A stretch of DNA of 64,000 nt, from the NCBI GenBank assembly GCA_030674185.1, contig CM060315.1:85714954-85778953 (forward strand), written 5' to 3'. The stretch comes from Monoplex corrugatus. Taxonomy: Eukaryota; Mollusca; Gastropoda; Littorinimorpha; Ranellidae. Numbering within the stretch: position 1 is the first letter of the stretch; each line of letters begins with the position of its first letter. The position numbers and the translations under genes are program-made. The notes below the pieces were generated by a model, which saw only the letters and a list, made by a program, of their open reading frames with translations, made no database searches and was not told the DNA's origin. Shown piece after piece: positions 55,156-64,000 of this stretch.

Positions 55156-55777
55156 TTCAAAGTAGTTCTCTTTGTTGATTCAAAATCTGTATTATATGCC
55201 TTACAGTCTTTTGATACAGACACAAGACTTGATTTAATAATTGAGGCAAATCATCTAATACACTGTTTAAAGATAAATGGCTCGGAAATCAGTTTATGCT
55301 GGTTGCCTTCTCACGTTGGTCTTCACGGCAACAACGTAGTTGACAGAGCAGCTAAATCCTGTGCACTCCATTCTGAAAATTCCATAGAATTACATGTTAA
55401 CACCTCAGTAAAAGAAGCTTACAACTCGCTAGAATTAGCATCATTGATTCGATTTCATGAACATTTAAATGAAACATTTGTGTCTCAAAAAAGAATTAAA
55501 CTTTCAGTTCATTTGATTAATTGTTACCACATATTTTCGTATTCAACTGAACGCTTTGAAAACAAAATATTGTAAAAACGTTTTATGTATTTGCGGTGAA
55601 CAATTCACATTGTATCATTGTTTGTTTTACTGCAGAAAGCTTCGTTTTTTTTTACCAAAGATGTTTACACAAGGAAACTATCTTGAAAAGCATTTTAAAG
55701 AAGTAATATCAGATCAAGTTCTGTTAGTTAAAATTTCAGAATCATTGGTTCACAGTCCTGTTAATGCGTTACTTTAA
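55120..55777 (+). pseudogene. LINE ORF2, RNase H remainder and CCHC end
   Basis: The frame reads VVLFVDSKSVLYALQSF, then ISLCWLPSHVGLHGNNVVDRAAK with the conserved His and Asp, then after another shift CICGEQFTLYHCLFYC, a C-x-C-H-C knuckle, ending NALL at 55777. RNase H removes RNA from the cDNA hybrid. The same architecture appears in the copy inserted at 25530-26285. Confidence 0.87.
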
Positions 55778-56071
55778 AGTTATTATTTTAATTATTATTA
55801 TTTTATTTTGTTTTGTTTTGTTTTTTTATGACGATTTTTCTTTTACAGTTGATGTTAGCGTTGTTCTAGTTTCATTTCTCTGTTCATCCATATCCTTTTT
55901 CTAAAGACCTTGCCGATTCCTTTTAATTTTTTTCCCGTCTCTTACTCTGTTCCCCTCTGTCCCCTTCCCCCTCCCTCCACCCCCCCAAAAAAATCATCCT
56001 CCATGCCATTTTTACCCGTCTAATATCACTTATAGTGAAAAGACGTTAAATCAAGGAACGAACGAACGAAC

Positions 56072-56090
56072 ATACACACACACGCACGCA

Positions 56091-56137
<47 letters not shown>

Positions 56138-56480
56138 ACATAGACGCGACCACAAGCGCATGCATGCACACGCACGCATACATACATACATACGTACGTA
56201 CGTACGTACGTACGTACGTACATACATACATGCGTGCGTGCATGCGTGCATACATGCATATGTGTATACGTACGTAGGTACATACATACATACATACGTA
56301 CATACGTACGGATATATATACATACATACATATATATACATGTACATACATACATACATACATATACACATGCATATGTACACTCATCCATGCATCCATG
56401 CATCCATCCATCCATCCATCCATCCATGCATCCATCCATCCATCCATCCATCCATCCATCCATCCATCCATCCATCTATC
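56072..56480. repeat. Compound microsatellite: (CA)n, (ACGT)n, (CATA)n, (CATC)n
   Basis: In order: CA array 56095-56133, self-complementary ACGT array 56192-56220, CATACATA/TGCG text to 56390, ATCC array 56390-56475. The ACGT run is a perfect palindrome-forming repeat. Confidence 0.93.
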
Positions 56481-56619
56481 TATCTCCAAAGCTTAAAGAG
56501 ACACATTATAACGCAGGTGCACTTGCACATACGAGCGCAAGCACGAGAACATACACACTGTCGCATACACGCACGCGCATATACACATCAATACACATAC
56601 ACACATGTACACGGGGGTG

Positions 56620-56635
56620 GGGTGGTGGTGGTGGT

Positions 56636-56678
<43 letters not shown>

Positions 56679-56850
56679 GGAAAGGGACAGAGGGATAGAG
56701 AGAGAGAGAGAGAGAGAGAGCTCCAACACACGCACATATACACAGAGCGGGGGTGGGGATGCTAAAGAGAGACACAGACAGACAGACAGAAAAGGGACAC
56801 AGAGAGAGCGAGCGAGAGAGAGAGAGAGAGAGAGAGCACCAACATATGCA
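56620..56850. repeat. (GA)n and (CAGA)n arrays, duplicated block
   Basis: The block GAGAGAGA, CTCCAACACACGCACATATA, CACAGA at 56697-56745 recurs at 56812-56862 (GCACCAACATATGCACATAT), each preceded by a CAGACAGA array, giving a roughly 115-bp doublet. Confidence 0.85.
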
Positions 56851-56994
56851 CATATACACAGAACGACAGCTATTGCCTTGCCTTTAGAATCACCAGAATT
56901 AGTACCATCCTGTTCCTGGGAAACAATAAATGATGAAAACATCAGGATAAAAAAGCACTCTTGACATAATTACACCTGCGCTGACTGGTCCATA

Positions 56995-57115
56995 TTTCAA
57001 AATGTTCCTATTGATCAAGATTACAAATATTATGAAAGCGAAAATGTAGACGTTATGTTTTCTAAATTCCAAGAATCGTTCAAGCTGCCTTAGACCTATC
57101 AGTTCTAAAACTGAG
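56995..57115 (+). pseudogene. Fragment of the I/Nimb-type LINE (pre-RT linker)
   Basis: The text (ATTATGAAAGCGAAAATGTA, then TTATGTTTTCTAAATTCCAAG) is closely similar to 52865-52960 in the LINE to the left. Only about 120 bases remain. Confidence 0.83.
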
Positions 57116-57194
57116 TGCAGAATCCACGCCTCTTCCTCGTTGCGGTTCTTTTCTCAACCCTGAATTTAACCAAGTATCCACTCTTGAATATTCT

Positions 57195-57613
57195 ATAGAA
57201 CCGATACTATTGTACGGTTGTGAGGCGTGGACAGTCAATACGCAAAGTCAGAACAACTTGAAGCAACTGAAATATGGTTTCTGAGGAGAATGTTGAGAGT
57301 TCCATGGACAGCAAAGAAAACAAACGAGACAGTCTTGAAGGAGGCAGACACAAGAATATCATTAATAAAGAAGATCAGGAAAAGAAAAGCAACATTTATG
57401 AAGAAAGGGGAATTAGAACACCTGGTCACAACAGGAAAGCTGGAGGGAAAGAGAACACCAGGTAGACCCAGGGAGAAAATATTGGACGGACTTGCGGGGT
57501 GGCTGAAGACAGAGAGAGTGAGAGATGTACTTGCAGCGACAGATGATAGATTCGTGCGGAGGGCCATGGTCGCCAACGCCATGCGGAGGGGCACATGATG
57601 ATGATGATGATCC
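57195..57613 (+). pseudogene. RTE-clade LINE C-terminal fragment with GAT tail
   Basis: From ILLYGCEAWTVNTQSQN through EIWFLRRMLRVPWTAKKTNETVL, then RKRKATF, LVTTGKLEGKRTPGRPREKI and VRDVLAATDDRFVRRAMVANA, ending RRGT and a stop inside TGATGATGATGATGAT at 57597-57612. It matches the C-terminal part of the copy at 32215-32485 and the reverse fragment at 7680-7868. A one-base slip near 57255 is the only break. Confidence 0.87.
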
Positions 57614-57709
57614 AGTCACAACTGGGTGGACTGGAAAGAGGCAAGCGTAAGGGTAAATTTTCCCATGACATTGAGGTCGTGTGGGACTGAGGTGCTAGAG
57701 ACCTCAACT

Positions 57710-59050
57710 TTTCTCGGGGCGAGCATTAACAAGATGGCTAGATTTGTGGCGGACATCCTATCACCTCTCGTAGGACACACAGATCATCACATCCACAACA
57801 GTGCTGACCTAGTGGAAAAACTGAGTAACTACACCCTCGCTCATGATGAACTCCTTGTGTCATATGATGTCTCTGCCCTATTTACCAGCGTACCAGTGAA
57901 AGAAAGCATAGAGATCATACGCCGAAGGTTACAAAACGACCAAACCCTCCACCAACGTACATCTCTCACAGTGGACGACGTATGTGAACTCTTGTCCTGC
58001 TGCCTCACCACCACCTACTTCACCTTCCAAGGTGAATTCTACCAACAAAAAGAAGGAGCAGCCATGGGCTCCCCAGTAAGCCCAATAGTAGCCAACCTGT
58101 TCATGGAGGATTTTGGAGAGAAAGCATTGGCTTCTTTCCACTCCCCACCACGATACTGGGGGCGCTACGTAGACGACACCATGACTATCCTCCCCCAGCA
58201 ACTGGTCGAACAGTTCACAGAACATCTGAACAACCAACACCCAGCCATCAAATTCACGAGGGAAGTGGAACAGAACAACTCCATAGCCATGCTGGACACC
58301 CTCATCACCAGAACTGATGGCATTCTATCCTTCTCGGTCTACCGTAAACCAACTCATACGGACCAATATTTACAGTTCGACAGCCACCAGCCCCTTGAAC
58401 ACAAACTGGGAGTGATTCGAACCCTTACCCACAGAGCTAACACCATATGCAGTACCCAAGAGGCAAAAGACAAGGAGACAAACCACCTGAAAAAAGTGCT
58501 CACCATCTCGGGCTACAAAAAGTGGGCCTGGAACAGCCCGGGAGGCAGGAAATCCAACACCGCATCCCAACAGCCAGTGAAACAACACCAGCGCAAGGGA
58601 CACATCACCATCCCATACGTAGGAGGTGTGAGTGACGCTCTGTCCAGAAAGATCAGAAAACTGGGGGTGGCTGTACATTCCAAACCTTCCAACACCATAC
58701 GCAGCCAGCTGGTCACCCCCAAGGACAAAACCAGCAAACTCGACAAAGCTGGCATTATATACAGAATAGACTGCCAGGACTGCAACCAACATTATGTCGG
58801 TGAAACTGAACGCCCCCTTCAGAAGAGACTAACAGAACCACAAGAGGGACTCTTCTCCAGTAGGAGCTCACCTACACGCCGAAAAACATCAATTCAGTGC
58901 GGACAATGTCAACATCCTGGACAGAGAAAATAAGTGGTTCCAGCGAGGAGTCAAGGAGGCCATCTACATCGCAGCCACCAACCCCCGCTCAACAGGGACC
59001 GGGGCCGTTACACCCTGCCCCGGTGTACCATTCTCTGATTCGATCTCGTG
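57710..59050 (+). pseudogene. Penelope-like RT and GIY-YIG endonuclease
   Basis: RT motifs: KMARFVADILSPLVG, motif A LLVSYDVSALFTSVPV, motif B GAAMGSPVSPIVANLFME, motif C RYVDDTMTI, then IAMLDTLITRTDG and SVYRKPTHTDQYL. The endonuclease begins GIIYRIDCQDCNQHYVGETE, the IYxI...YVGxT signature with a CxxC ahead of it as in animal Penelope elements, then RPLQKRL. At about 58855 the frame shifts; the other frame supplies VGAHLHAEKHQFSADNVNIL, ENKWFQRGVKEAIYI and ends FSDSIS and stop near 59050. RT catalytic Asps are intact. Confidence 0.9.
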
Positions 59051-59112
59051 AACTGGGTTCATCCCATGTTCGCGAGATCTGAGTAGAGATTCACGCAGAC
59101 AGCATTAGAGCG

Positions 59113-59142
59113 CTGACGAAGATGGCGAGAACGCCATCGAAA
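59113..59142 (+). ncRNA. Hammerhead-ribozyme-like core in the Penelope 3' region
   Basis: CTGACGA at 59113-59119 and GAAA at 59139-59142 bracket a hairpin with six perfect pairs, GATGGC (59121-59126) with GCCATC (59133-59138), loop GAGAAC. This is the CUGANGA/stem II/GAAA core of a hammerhead ribozyme, and such ribozymes are known in the terminal repeats of Penelope-like elements. One extra A at 59120 lies between the core and stem II, and helices I and III could not be drawn with confidence. Confidence 0.45.
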
Positions 59143-59170
59143 GCTTCGGAACTGTGAGTAGCGATTTTTA

Positions 59171-59655
59171 CACTGTTGGGAGACCTTGTTCTTCAAATTG
59201 GTAGCATTAAGATGGTAGTCATTTCCTACATCTCGTTGCTTTACCTTTTTCCAATTTTGAAGAACGTCAGGTATTCCTATTGAGATAGGTGGACTGGAGG
59301 CCACAAGCATGTATACTATACAGTTCCCCGGGCGTCATTCGCACTCGTGCATAGGCAAGCAGGTAGATTGAAAAGCGGTTGCTCCACCTCTGCGCCAATC
59401 AAGCCCTTTGACTCGTGTATATTTTCTTTTCGAACAAGACTCGAACCTGAGCAGAAAAGCCCTACGTAGGACGCGATCTTTACCTCTATTGCCATTCAGG
59501 CACGTAATATCAAAATCAATAACCACACAGAAAGCAGCAACCATGCTGCAAATGAAAATCTTCCAATGAAAAAACAACCACATGGCTTGTCAGTGTGACA
59601 ACTAATGATCTAGATAAAGGTCAAATCGAAGGAGACTAGCAAAGCCACATAAGGA
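59171..59655. other. Unassigned spacer
   Basis: No feature recognised; the Penelope 3' boundary may lie somewhat inside this stretch. Confidence 0.5.
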
Positions 59656-59789
59656 TCGAGAGAGAGAGAGGGTGGGGGAGGCGGAGGGAGGGAGGAGACA
59701 AAGAGAGAAGGCGGAGGGAGGGGAGAGAGAGGGGGCAGAGGGACGGAGGAGGAGAAAGAGAGAAGGCGGAGAGAGAGAGAGAGAGAGAC

Positions 59790-59855
<66 letters not shown>
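59656..59855. repeat. (GA)n-rich array
   Basis: GGAGGGAG/GAGAGA text, perfect GA from about 59800 to 59854. Confidence 0.94.
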
Positions 59856-59859
<4 letters not shown>

Positions 59860-59964
59860 AATACGAATACGAGTTACTGTAAAAGGTCTATGCCCTTTTT
59901 GTGTTATCATATTAAAGACTGAAGTCAGAGGTACCAGGCCTGCAGGGGCCGTCTAACAAAACTT

Positions 59965-61195
59965 TTTCTATTCATAATATCATTAACACGTCTCTTCTTA
60001 CTGGATCTACACCATCTTCTCTCAAATGGCAGTAGTTCGACCTCTACTGAAAAATACTAATCTTGATCCCAGCACTTTCAAAAATCATCGTCTTGTCTCC
60101 AATTTGCTGTTTCTTTCCAAGCTTCTTGAAAAAGTGGTCGTGAAACTGCTAAATAATCATCTCTCAGCGAACAGTCTTTACCATCCTTTTCAGTCAGCTT
60201 ACCACAGTAACGAAACTGCCCTCGTTCACATTATCAATGATTAGTTGCTTTCAGCTGACTGTGGCCGAACTTCCTACTCATTTTTTTTTTTAGATCTTTC
60301 TGCTGCTTTTGACATTACTGACCATACCATCCTCTTCTCTCGACTGGAGCACACATCCAGAATCCGAGATCCTACTCTTTCTTGACACTACCTGTCCCAC
60401 AGTTTTCAGCCAGTCATGGTAAATGAGTTTAAAGTCTAAGCCAGTTAATCTTGCATATGGGATCCCCCCAAGGCTCTTTACTTGGGCCATTCCTCTTCAC
60501 ACTCTAGACCTCACCACTCACCAATGTCATTAGTCAGCATAACATCAGATTATTATTTTTAAGCTGATGACTCCCAGCTCTAAAACAGCGCATCTCCTAA
60601 AAATCTTCTTTTCAAAGCTTCTGATTGTTATGTTGACATCCAGAACTGGATGATACAGAATAAGCTATAGCCGAATGGAGCTAAGACTAAAGCAATGATC
60701 ATTGACACCAAGCACAAATGTCAGCACCATATTAACTCGCGACTTCTCTTATCTTGTCTCGTTTCGGTCATTTTAACTATCTACTCTCTGGCTTGTCTGA
60801 TTCTTCTATTGCATGCCTCCAGTGTATTCAGAATTCTGCGGCCTGTCTTGCCCTTTGTAAAAAGAGGCATGATCATATCATCCCCTTGCTTCACTTTCTC
60901 CACTGGTAGCCTATTTTTCAAAAAAATTTATACAAAATAAATGCATTATGCTACAAGTGTATCAACGATACTGCACCTTTTTATGTATGTGAACACCTCC
61001 GAATAACAGTTCTCTTCATTCTGCTACTGATATTACTTGTTTAAAAATTATTCAGACATTCCACAGTCCAGTCGTTGCCGTTCTATTTCTGTGTCTGGTC
61101 CATACAACTGAAACGAGCTTCCCTTGTCTCTTCAAAAGTCGCATACACTGTATTCCTTCAAAACTAACTTGAAGACATTCTTTTTGTCTAGCAGT
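59965..61195 (+). pseudogene. CR1-type LINE, decayed, sense copy 1
   Basis: Frame 60026-60244 reads AVVRPLLKNTNLDPSTFKNH, then LVSNLLFLSKLLEKVV and HPFQSAYHSNETALVHIIND, the N-terminal RT blocks of CR1. Motif A (LSAAFDITDH) follows near 60297-60326, motif B (GIPPRLFTWAIP, shifted) near 60460 and FKADDSQL near 60560. The C-terminus (YNxNELPLSLQKSHTLYSFK then TNLKTFF) reaches 61185. Stops and shifts are frequent. The 45-bp minisatellite starts right after the coding end. Confidence 0.83.
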
Positions 61196-62045
61196 GATTT
61201 CCCCCTTTATGTGGCCACCCTTTTGTTCTACTCCTCTCTTGTCCTTCCCTTTATGTGGCCACCCTTTCGTTCTACTCCTCTCTTGTCCTTCCCTTTATGT
61301 GGCCACCCTTTCGTTCTACTCCTCTCTTGTCCTTCCCTTTATGTGGCCACCCTTTTGTTCTACTCCTCTCTTGTCCTTCCCCTTTATGTGGCCACCCTTT
61401 CGTTCTACTCCTCTCTTGTCCTTCCCCTTTATGTGGCCACCCTTTCGTTCTACTCCTCTCTTGTCCTTCCCCTTTATGTGGCCACCCTTTTGTTCTACTC
61501 CTCTCTTGTCCTTCCCCTTTATGTGGCCACCCTTTCGTTCTACTCCTCTCTTGTCCTTCCCCTTTATGTGGCCACCCTTTCGTTCTACTCCTCTCTTGTC
61601 CTTCCCCTTTATGTGGCCACCCTTTCGTTCTACTCCTCTCTTGTCCTTCCCCTTTATGTGGCCACCCTTTTGTTCTACTCCTCTCTTGTCCTTCTCCTTT
61701 ATGTGGCCACCCTTTCGTTCTACTCCTCTCTTGTCCTTCCCCTTTATGTGACCACCCTTTCGTTCTACTCCTCTCTTGTCCTTCCCCTTTATGTGGCCAC
61801 CCTTTCGTTCTACTCCTCTCTTGTCCTTCCCCTTTATGTGGCCACCCTTTTGTTCTACTCCTCTCTTCCTCCTTTAGTGCACCTTTGTCTACTCCTCTCT
61901 TGTCCTTCCTTATGTGGCCACCCTTTCGTTCTACTCCTCTCTTGTCCTTCCCTTTATGTGGCCACCCTTTCGTTCTACTCCTCTCTTTTTCCCCCCCTTT
62001 ATGTGGCCACCCTTTTCGTTCTACTCCTCTCTTGTCCTCCCCCTT
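61196..62045 (+). repeat. 45-bp minisatellite, about 18 copies, in CR1 3' UTR
   Basis: The unit contains TTATGTGGCCACCCTTT, then (T/C)GTTCTACTCCTCTCTTG, then TCCTTCCCC. The first four spacings are 44 bases (ATG landmarks 61209, 61253, 61297, 61341) and the rest 45. A T/C variant at one site marks copies 1, 4, 7, 11 and 15, so units were amplified as trimers and tetramers. With a 45-base period all three plus frames stay open for long distances. Confidence 0.95.
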
Positions 62046-62158
62046 CGGGCTGTGTGTGCTTTGGGTCCTTGAGTTTTTGTCATTGCCAGTGAATGCTTTG
62101 ATGAACATTAGGAGTATGCGCTTTGATTTGATTTAAATATTAAGATTTGGCGCCATAT

Positions 62159-62199
<41 letters not shown>

Positions 62200-62340
62200 T
62201 CGTCGTCGTCCTCGTCGTCGTCCTCGTCGTCGTCCTCGTCGTCATCATCATCATCATCGTTATTACTTTGATAATTATTATCATCATTATCATTATTATG
62301 TAATACAATACAAGTGTCTCAACTAGCTAAACCTACACAT
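62046..62340. repeat. (ATC)n/(CGT)n microsatellite and short spacer
   Basis: ATC array at 62158-62200, a CGTCGTCCT array to 62242, ATC again to 62258, then TTATTATC text; nothing coding. Confidence 0.93.
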
Positions 62341-63185
62341 GGGACCTAAGGCTCTGTACTTGTTGGCCAGTTTTGTTTACCCTTTACACCTCACCACTTG
62401 CCAACGTCATCAGTCAGCACAGCATCAAAGATCAGTTCTACAATGGTGCATCTCCTAAAAATCTTTTAACTCTTCTTTCCGAAACTTCTGAATTATATGT
62501 TGAAATTCAAAATTGGAAGATATGAAATAAACTATAGTTGAATTGAGACAAGACTGAACCAAAGCTTAATGGCATCAAGTACAAGATTTCCATTGTAAAC
62601 CTTTGTTCTAAGCAATTAGATGACCACATTATTGCTCTTTCTGATTCAGTCAAAAACTTTGGCGTTGTTCTTGATTCTCAACACTATAAGCACAAATTTC
62701 ATCACCCAAACCAGCCGGTCTTGTTATGGCCAACTTCAACATTTATCTGCATCCAAATTCTCGACATCTCTTATCTTGTCTCTTATTGCATATCTATGCT
62801 CTCTAACTTGCTTTCTTCTTCCGTTGCATGCCTCCAATGTAGTCAGGATTCTATGGCCTGTCTTGCCTTCGTAAAAAGCGGCGTGATCATGTCACTCCCA
62901 TGCTTCACTCCCTAGACTGGTTGCCTGTTTTTCAAAGAATTTCGTACAAAATCTATATATTTTGCTTCAAGTATACGAGTATTAATGGTATTGCACCTAT
63001 TTATCATTTGTGACCCTCCGAATGTACACTGCTGCCTGACCTCTCTGTTTTGCTTTTGATACTACTTGTTTACAAGTTGGTCGATATAGATATTCCAGTC
63101 GGTTGCCGCTCACTTTTTGTGTCTGGTCTGTACAACTGGAATGAGCTTCCCTGTCTCTTCAACAGCCACATACTCTGTCTTCCTT
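62341..63185 (+). pseudogene. CR1-type LINE, decayed, sense copy 2
   Basis: The text begins within the RT (LFTLYTSPLANVISQHSIK after motif B), then an ALSDSVKNFGVVLDSQHYKH block, the CLQCSQDSMACLAFVKSG region and the YNWNELPCLFNSH C-terminus. It parallels 60480-61170 of sense copy 1 segment by segment, so both belong to one subfamily. It ends in (ATC)n at 63188. Confidence 0.8.
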
Positions 63186-63187
63186 CA

Positions 63188-63188
63188 A

Positions 63189-63227
<39 letters not shown>

Positions 63228-63245
63228 TATCATCATCATCACTAT
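63188..63245. repeat. (ATC)n microsatellite
   Basis: Near-perfect ATC array with one ATT, directly after the CR1 remnant. Confidence 0.95.
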
Positions 63246-64000
63246 TAAATGTCTGCACGGTCATCTACATCAAACGAGAATAGGGCCTGCCCTTTCAGCT
63301 CCATTCAGGATGGAGTAGCACTGAGTCTAGTGCCCAAAGGGACATCTTGCAGGAGCAGAAAAAATATGGTCGCATTCATCTCCAGATGTTGTCTGACCAG
63401 TTTTTATTGGCATGAAAAATAAAAGTGGATACAGTGTTTCTGTGGTCGGCATTTGAAAATTGAAGCAAAATATTCATAGGTTCGCCAGCCGTTTCTTTAA
63501 AGGAATTTAAGTCTCAAATCTGTGTGCATGGGACAATCACACAAACAATTATGTTCATTTTTCAACTTGGGTCCGGCAAAATAAACATTTCTTCCTGGTC
63601 ACAATCACTGTAACGGTATACACTGTTACTGAGAGGAAGTACTTTAAAACTAACTGAGCAACAGCAATTCCAAAGAAATATGCATCTATGTCAAGAAGGT
63701 ATTTCTTCAAGAACAGTTTCAGTGATTTATAACTCTCGTACTTGTCACAATCTCTGATGGCATCATTTCATTCTTGAACAAATAGATGTACAAGTCTCTG
63801 TCTGAATGTACTCATGAAAGCTTTAATATTTCCTACACCTTGCTGCAACCATGCAAAATTGATTCCAGATTCACATAAAAGTTCTTACTTCTGTTACCCT
63901 GCATTTCCTATCGGCCCTCCAGTAGCATTTTATATGCGTTGTATGGTAACCTTTCAACATCCATGTGTATCTTAGCATCAAATACCTTAAACAATACCCA
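63246..64000. other. Unassigned spacer to window end
   Basis: No coding sequence, repeat or RNA gene recognised. Confidence 0.55.

Larger units (their letters stand above)
51452..56071 (+). mobile_element. I/Nimb-type LINE with esterase ORF1, near full length
   Basis: The order is SGNH-esterase ORF1, a partly deleted ORF2 (endonuclease mostly lost), RT, RNase H and CCHC end, a T-rich 3' UTR, and a terminal (GAAC)n tail at 56055-56070 preceded by GTGAAAAGACGTTAAATCAAG. Tails of short tandem repeats after such text are usual for this LINE group. It is the least decayed LINE in the window: three frameshifts and one internal deletion. A 120-bp fragment of the same family lies at 56995-57115. Confidence 0.87.
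57710..59170 (+). mobile_element. Penelope-like element with GIY-YIG endonuclease, 5'-truncated
   Basis: It carries a Penelope-type RT, a linker and a GIY-YIG endonuclease, followed by a 3' terminal segment containing a hammerhead-like motif (59113-59142). It begins abruptly near 57710 inside the RT N-terminus. Penelope-like elements are a separate retroelement class whose RT is related to telomerase. Coding is nearly intact, with one frameshift in the endonuclease, so the copy is young. Confidence 0.9.

Noticed and set aside
56026..56765. Open frames rich in Thr/His/Ile or Tyr/Val/Cys
   Set aside because: Direct translation of CATA, CATC, ACGT and GA microsatellites.
61124..62136. Long overlapping open frames of 180-320 codons on both strands (15-residue protein repeats)
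   Set aside because: They are produced by a 45-bp minisatellite open in several frames at once; no start context, splice sites or known repeat protein supports coding.
62158..63245. CRISPR-like regular repeats (ATC/CGT arrays)
   Set aside because: Trinucleotide microsatellites without spacers, in a eukaryotic genome.

Overview
This is a eukaryotic, animal-type window: genes are split by GT-AG introns, there is no operon structure, and most of the 64 kb is transposon debris and microsatellites. The mix (CR1-, RTE- and I/Nimb-type LINEs, a DIRS retroelement, a Penelope-like element, mariner, hAT and TTAA-flanked piggyBac-type DNA transposons, a tRNA-derived SINE, long CA/GT, CAGA and ATCC arrays) fits a marine invertebrate, most likely a mollusc and perhaps a gastropod. 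That assignment is inference; no diagnostic marker gene is present. Two host loci are supported. The first is the 3' part of inosine triphosphate pyrophosphatase (ITPA), plus strand, exons 15842-16034 and 16599-16885; the exon(s) coding the first 30 or so residues were not found. The second is the 3' exon of a single-pass membrane protein on the minus strand (about 42433-41796) whose transmembrane and juxtamembrane segment aligns without gaps to the KCNE/MinK potassium-channel beta-subunit family. 

Layout: 1-2.5 kb, minus-strand CR1. 3.1-4.3 kb, LINE RNase H remnant, a dispersed 3'-tail repeat and a CR1 3' end. 4.4-7.6 kb, a three-level nest: a mariner cut by a TTAA-flanked insertion that itself carries a hAT copy. 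7.7-9.3 kb, RTE end, tail repeats and a SINE. 9.3-12.8 kb, mostly unassigned. 12.8-14.3 kb, RT/RNase H LINE. 15.2-16.9 kb, tail repeat and ITPA. 17.3-19.4 kb, CR1. 19.9-28.2 kb, a DIRS element with terminal inverted repeats and an internal complementary region, interrupted by a 2.7-kb LINE with a 9-bp target duplication. 30.4-32.5 kb, two RTE fragments. 33-36.6 kb, degenerate piggyBac-like remnants and minisatellites. 36.6-38.6 kb, poly-G tracts and unclassified sequence. 38.9-40.5 kb, tail repeat split by a 1.1-kb piggyBac-type element with perfect 12-bp TIRs. 41.8-42.4 kb, KCNE-like exon. 43.6-45.9 kb, degenerate LINE. 49-50.4 kb, SINE and an internally deleted CR1. 51.5-56.1 kb, an SGNH-esterase plus RT-RNase H LINE. 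56.1-56.9 kb, microsatellites. 57-59.2 kb, LINE fragments and a Penelope-like RT/GIY-YIG element. 60-63.2 kb, two related CR1 copies, one with a 45-bp minisatellite. 

Apart from the two host genes nothing acts as a pathway; the window is best read as a stratigraphy of insertions, several of which can be ordered by nesting.
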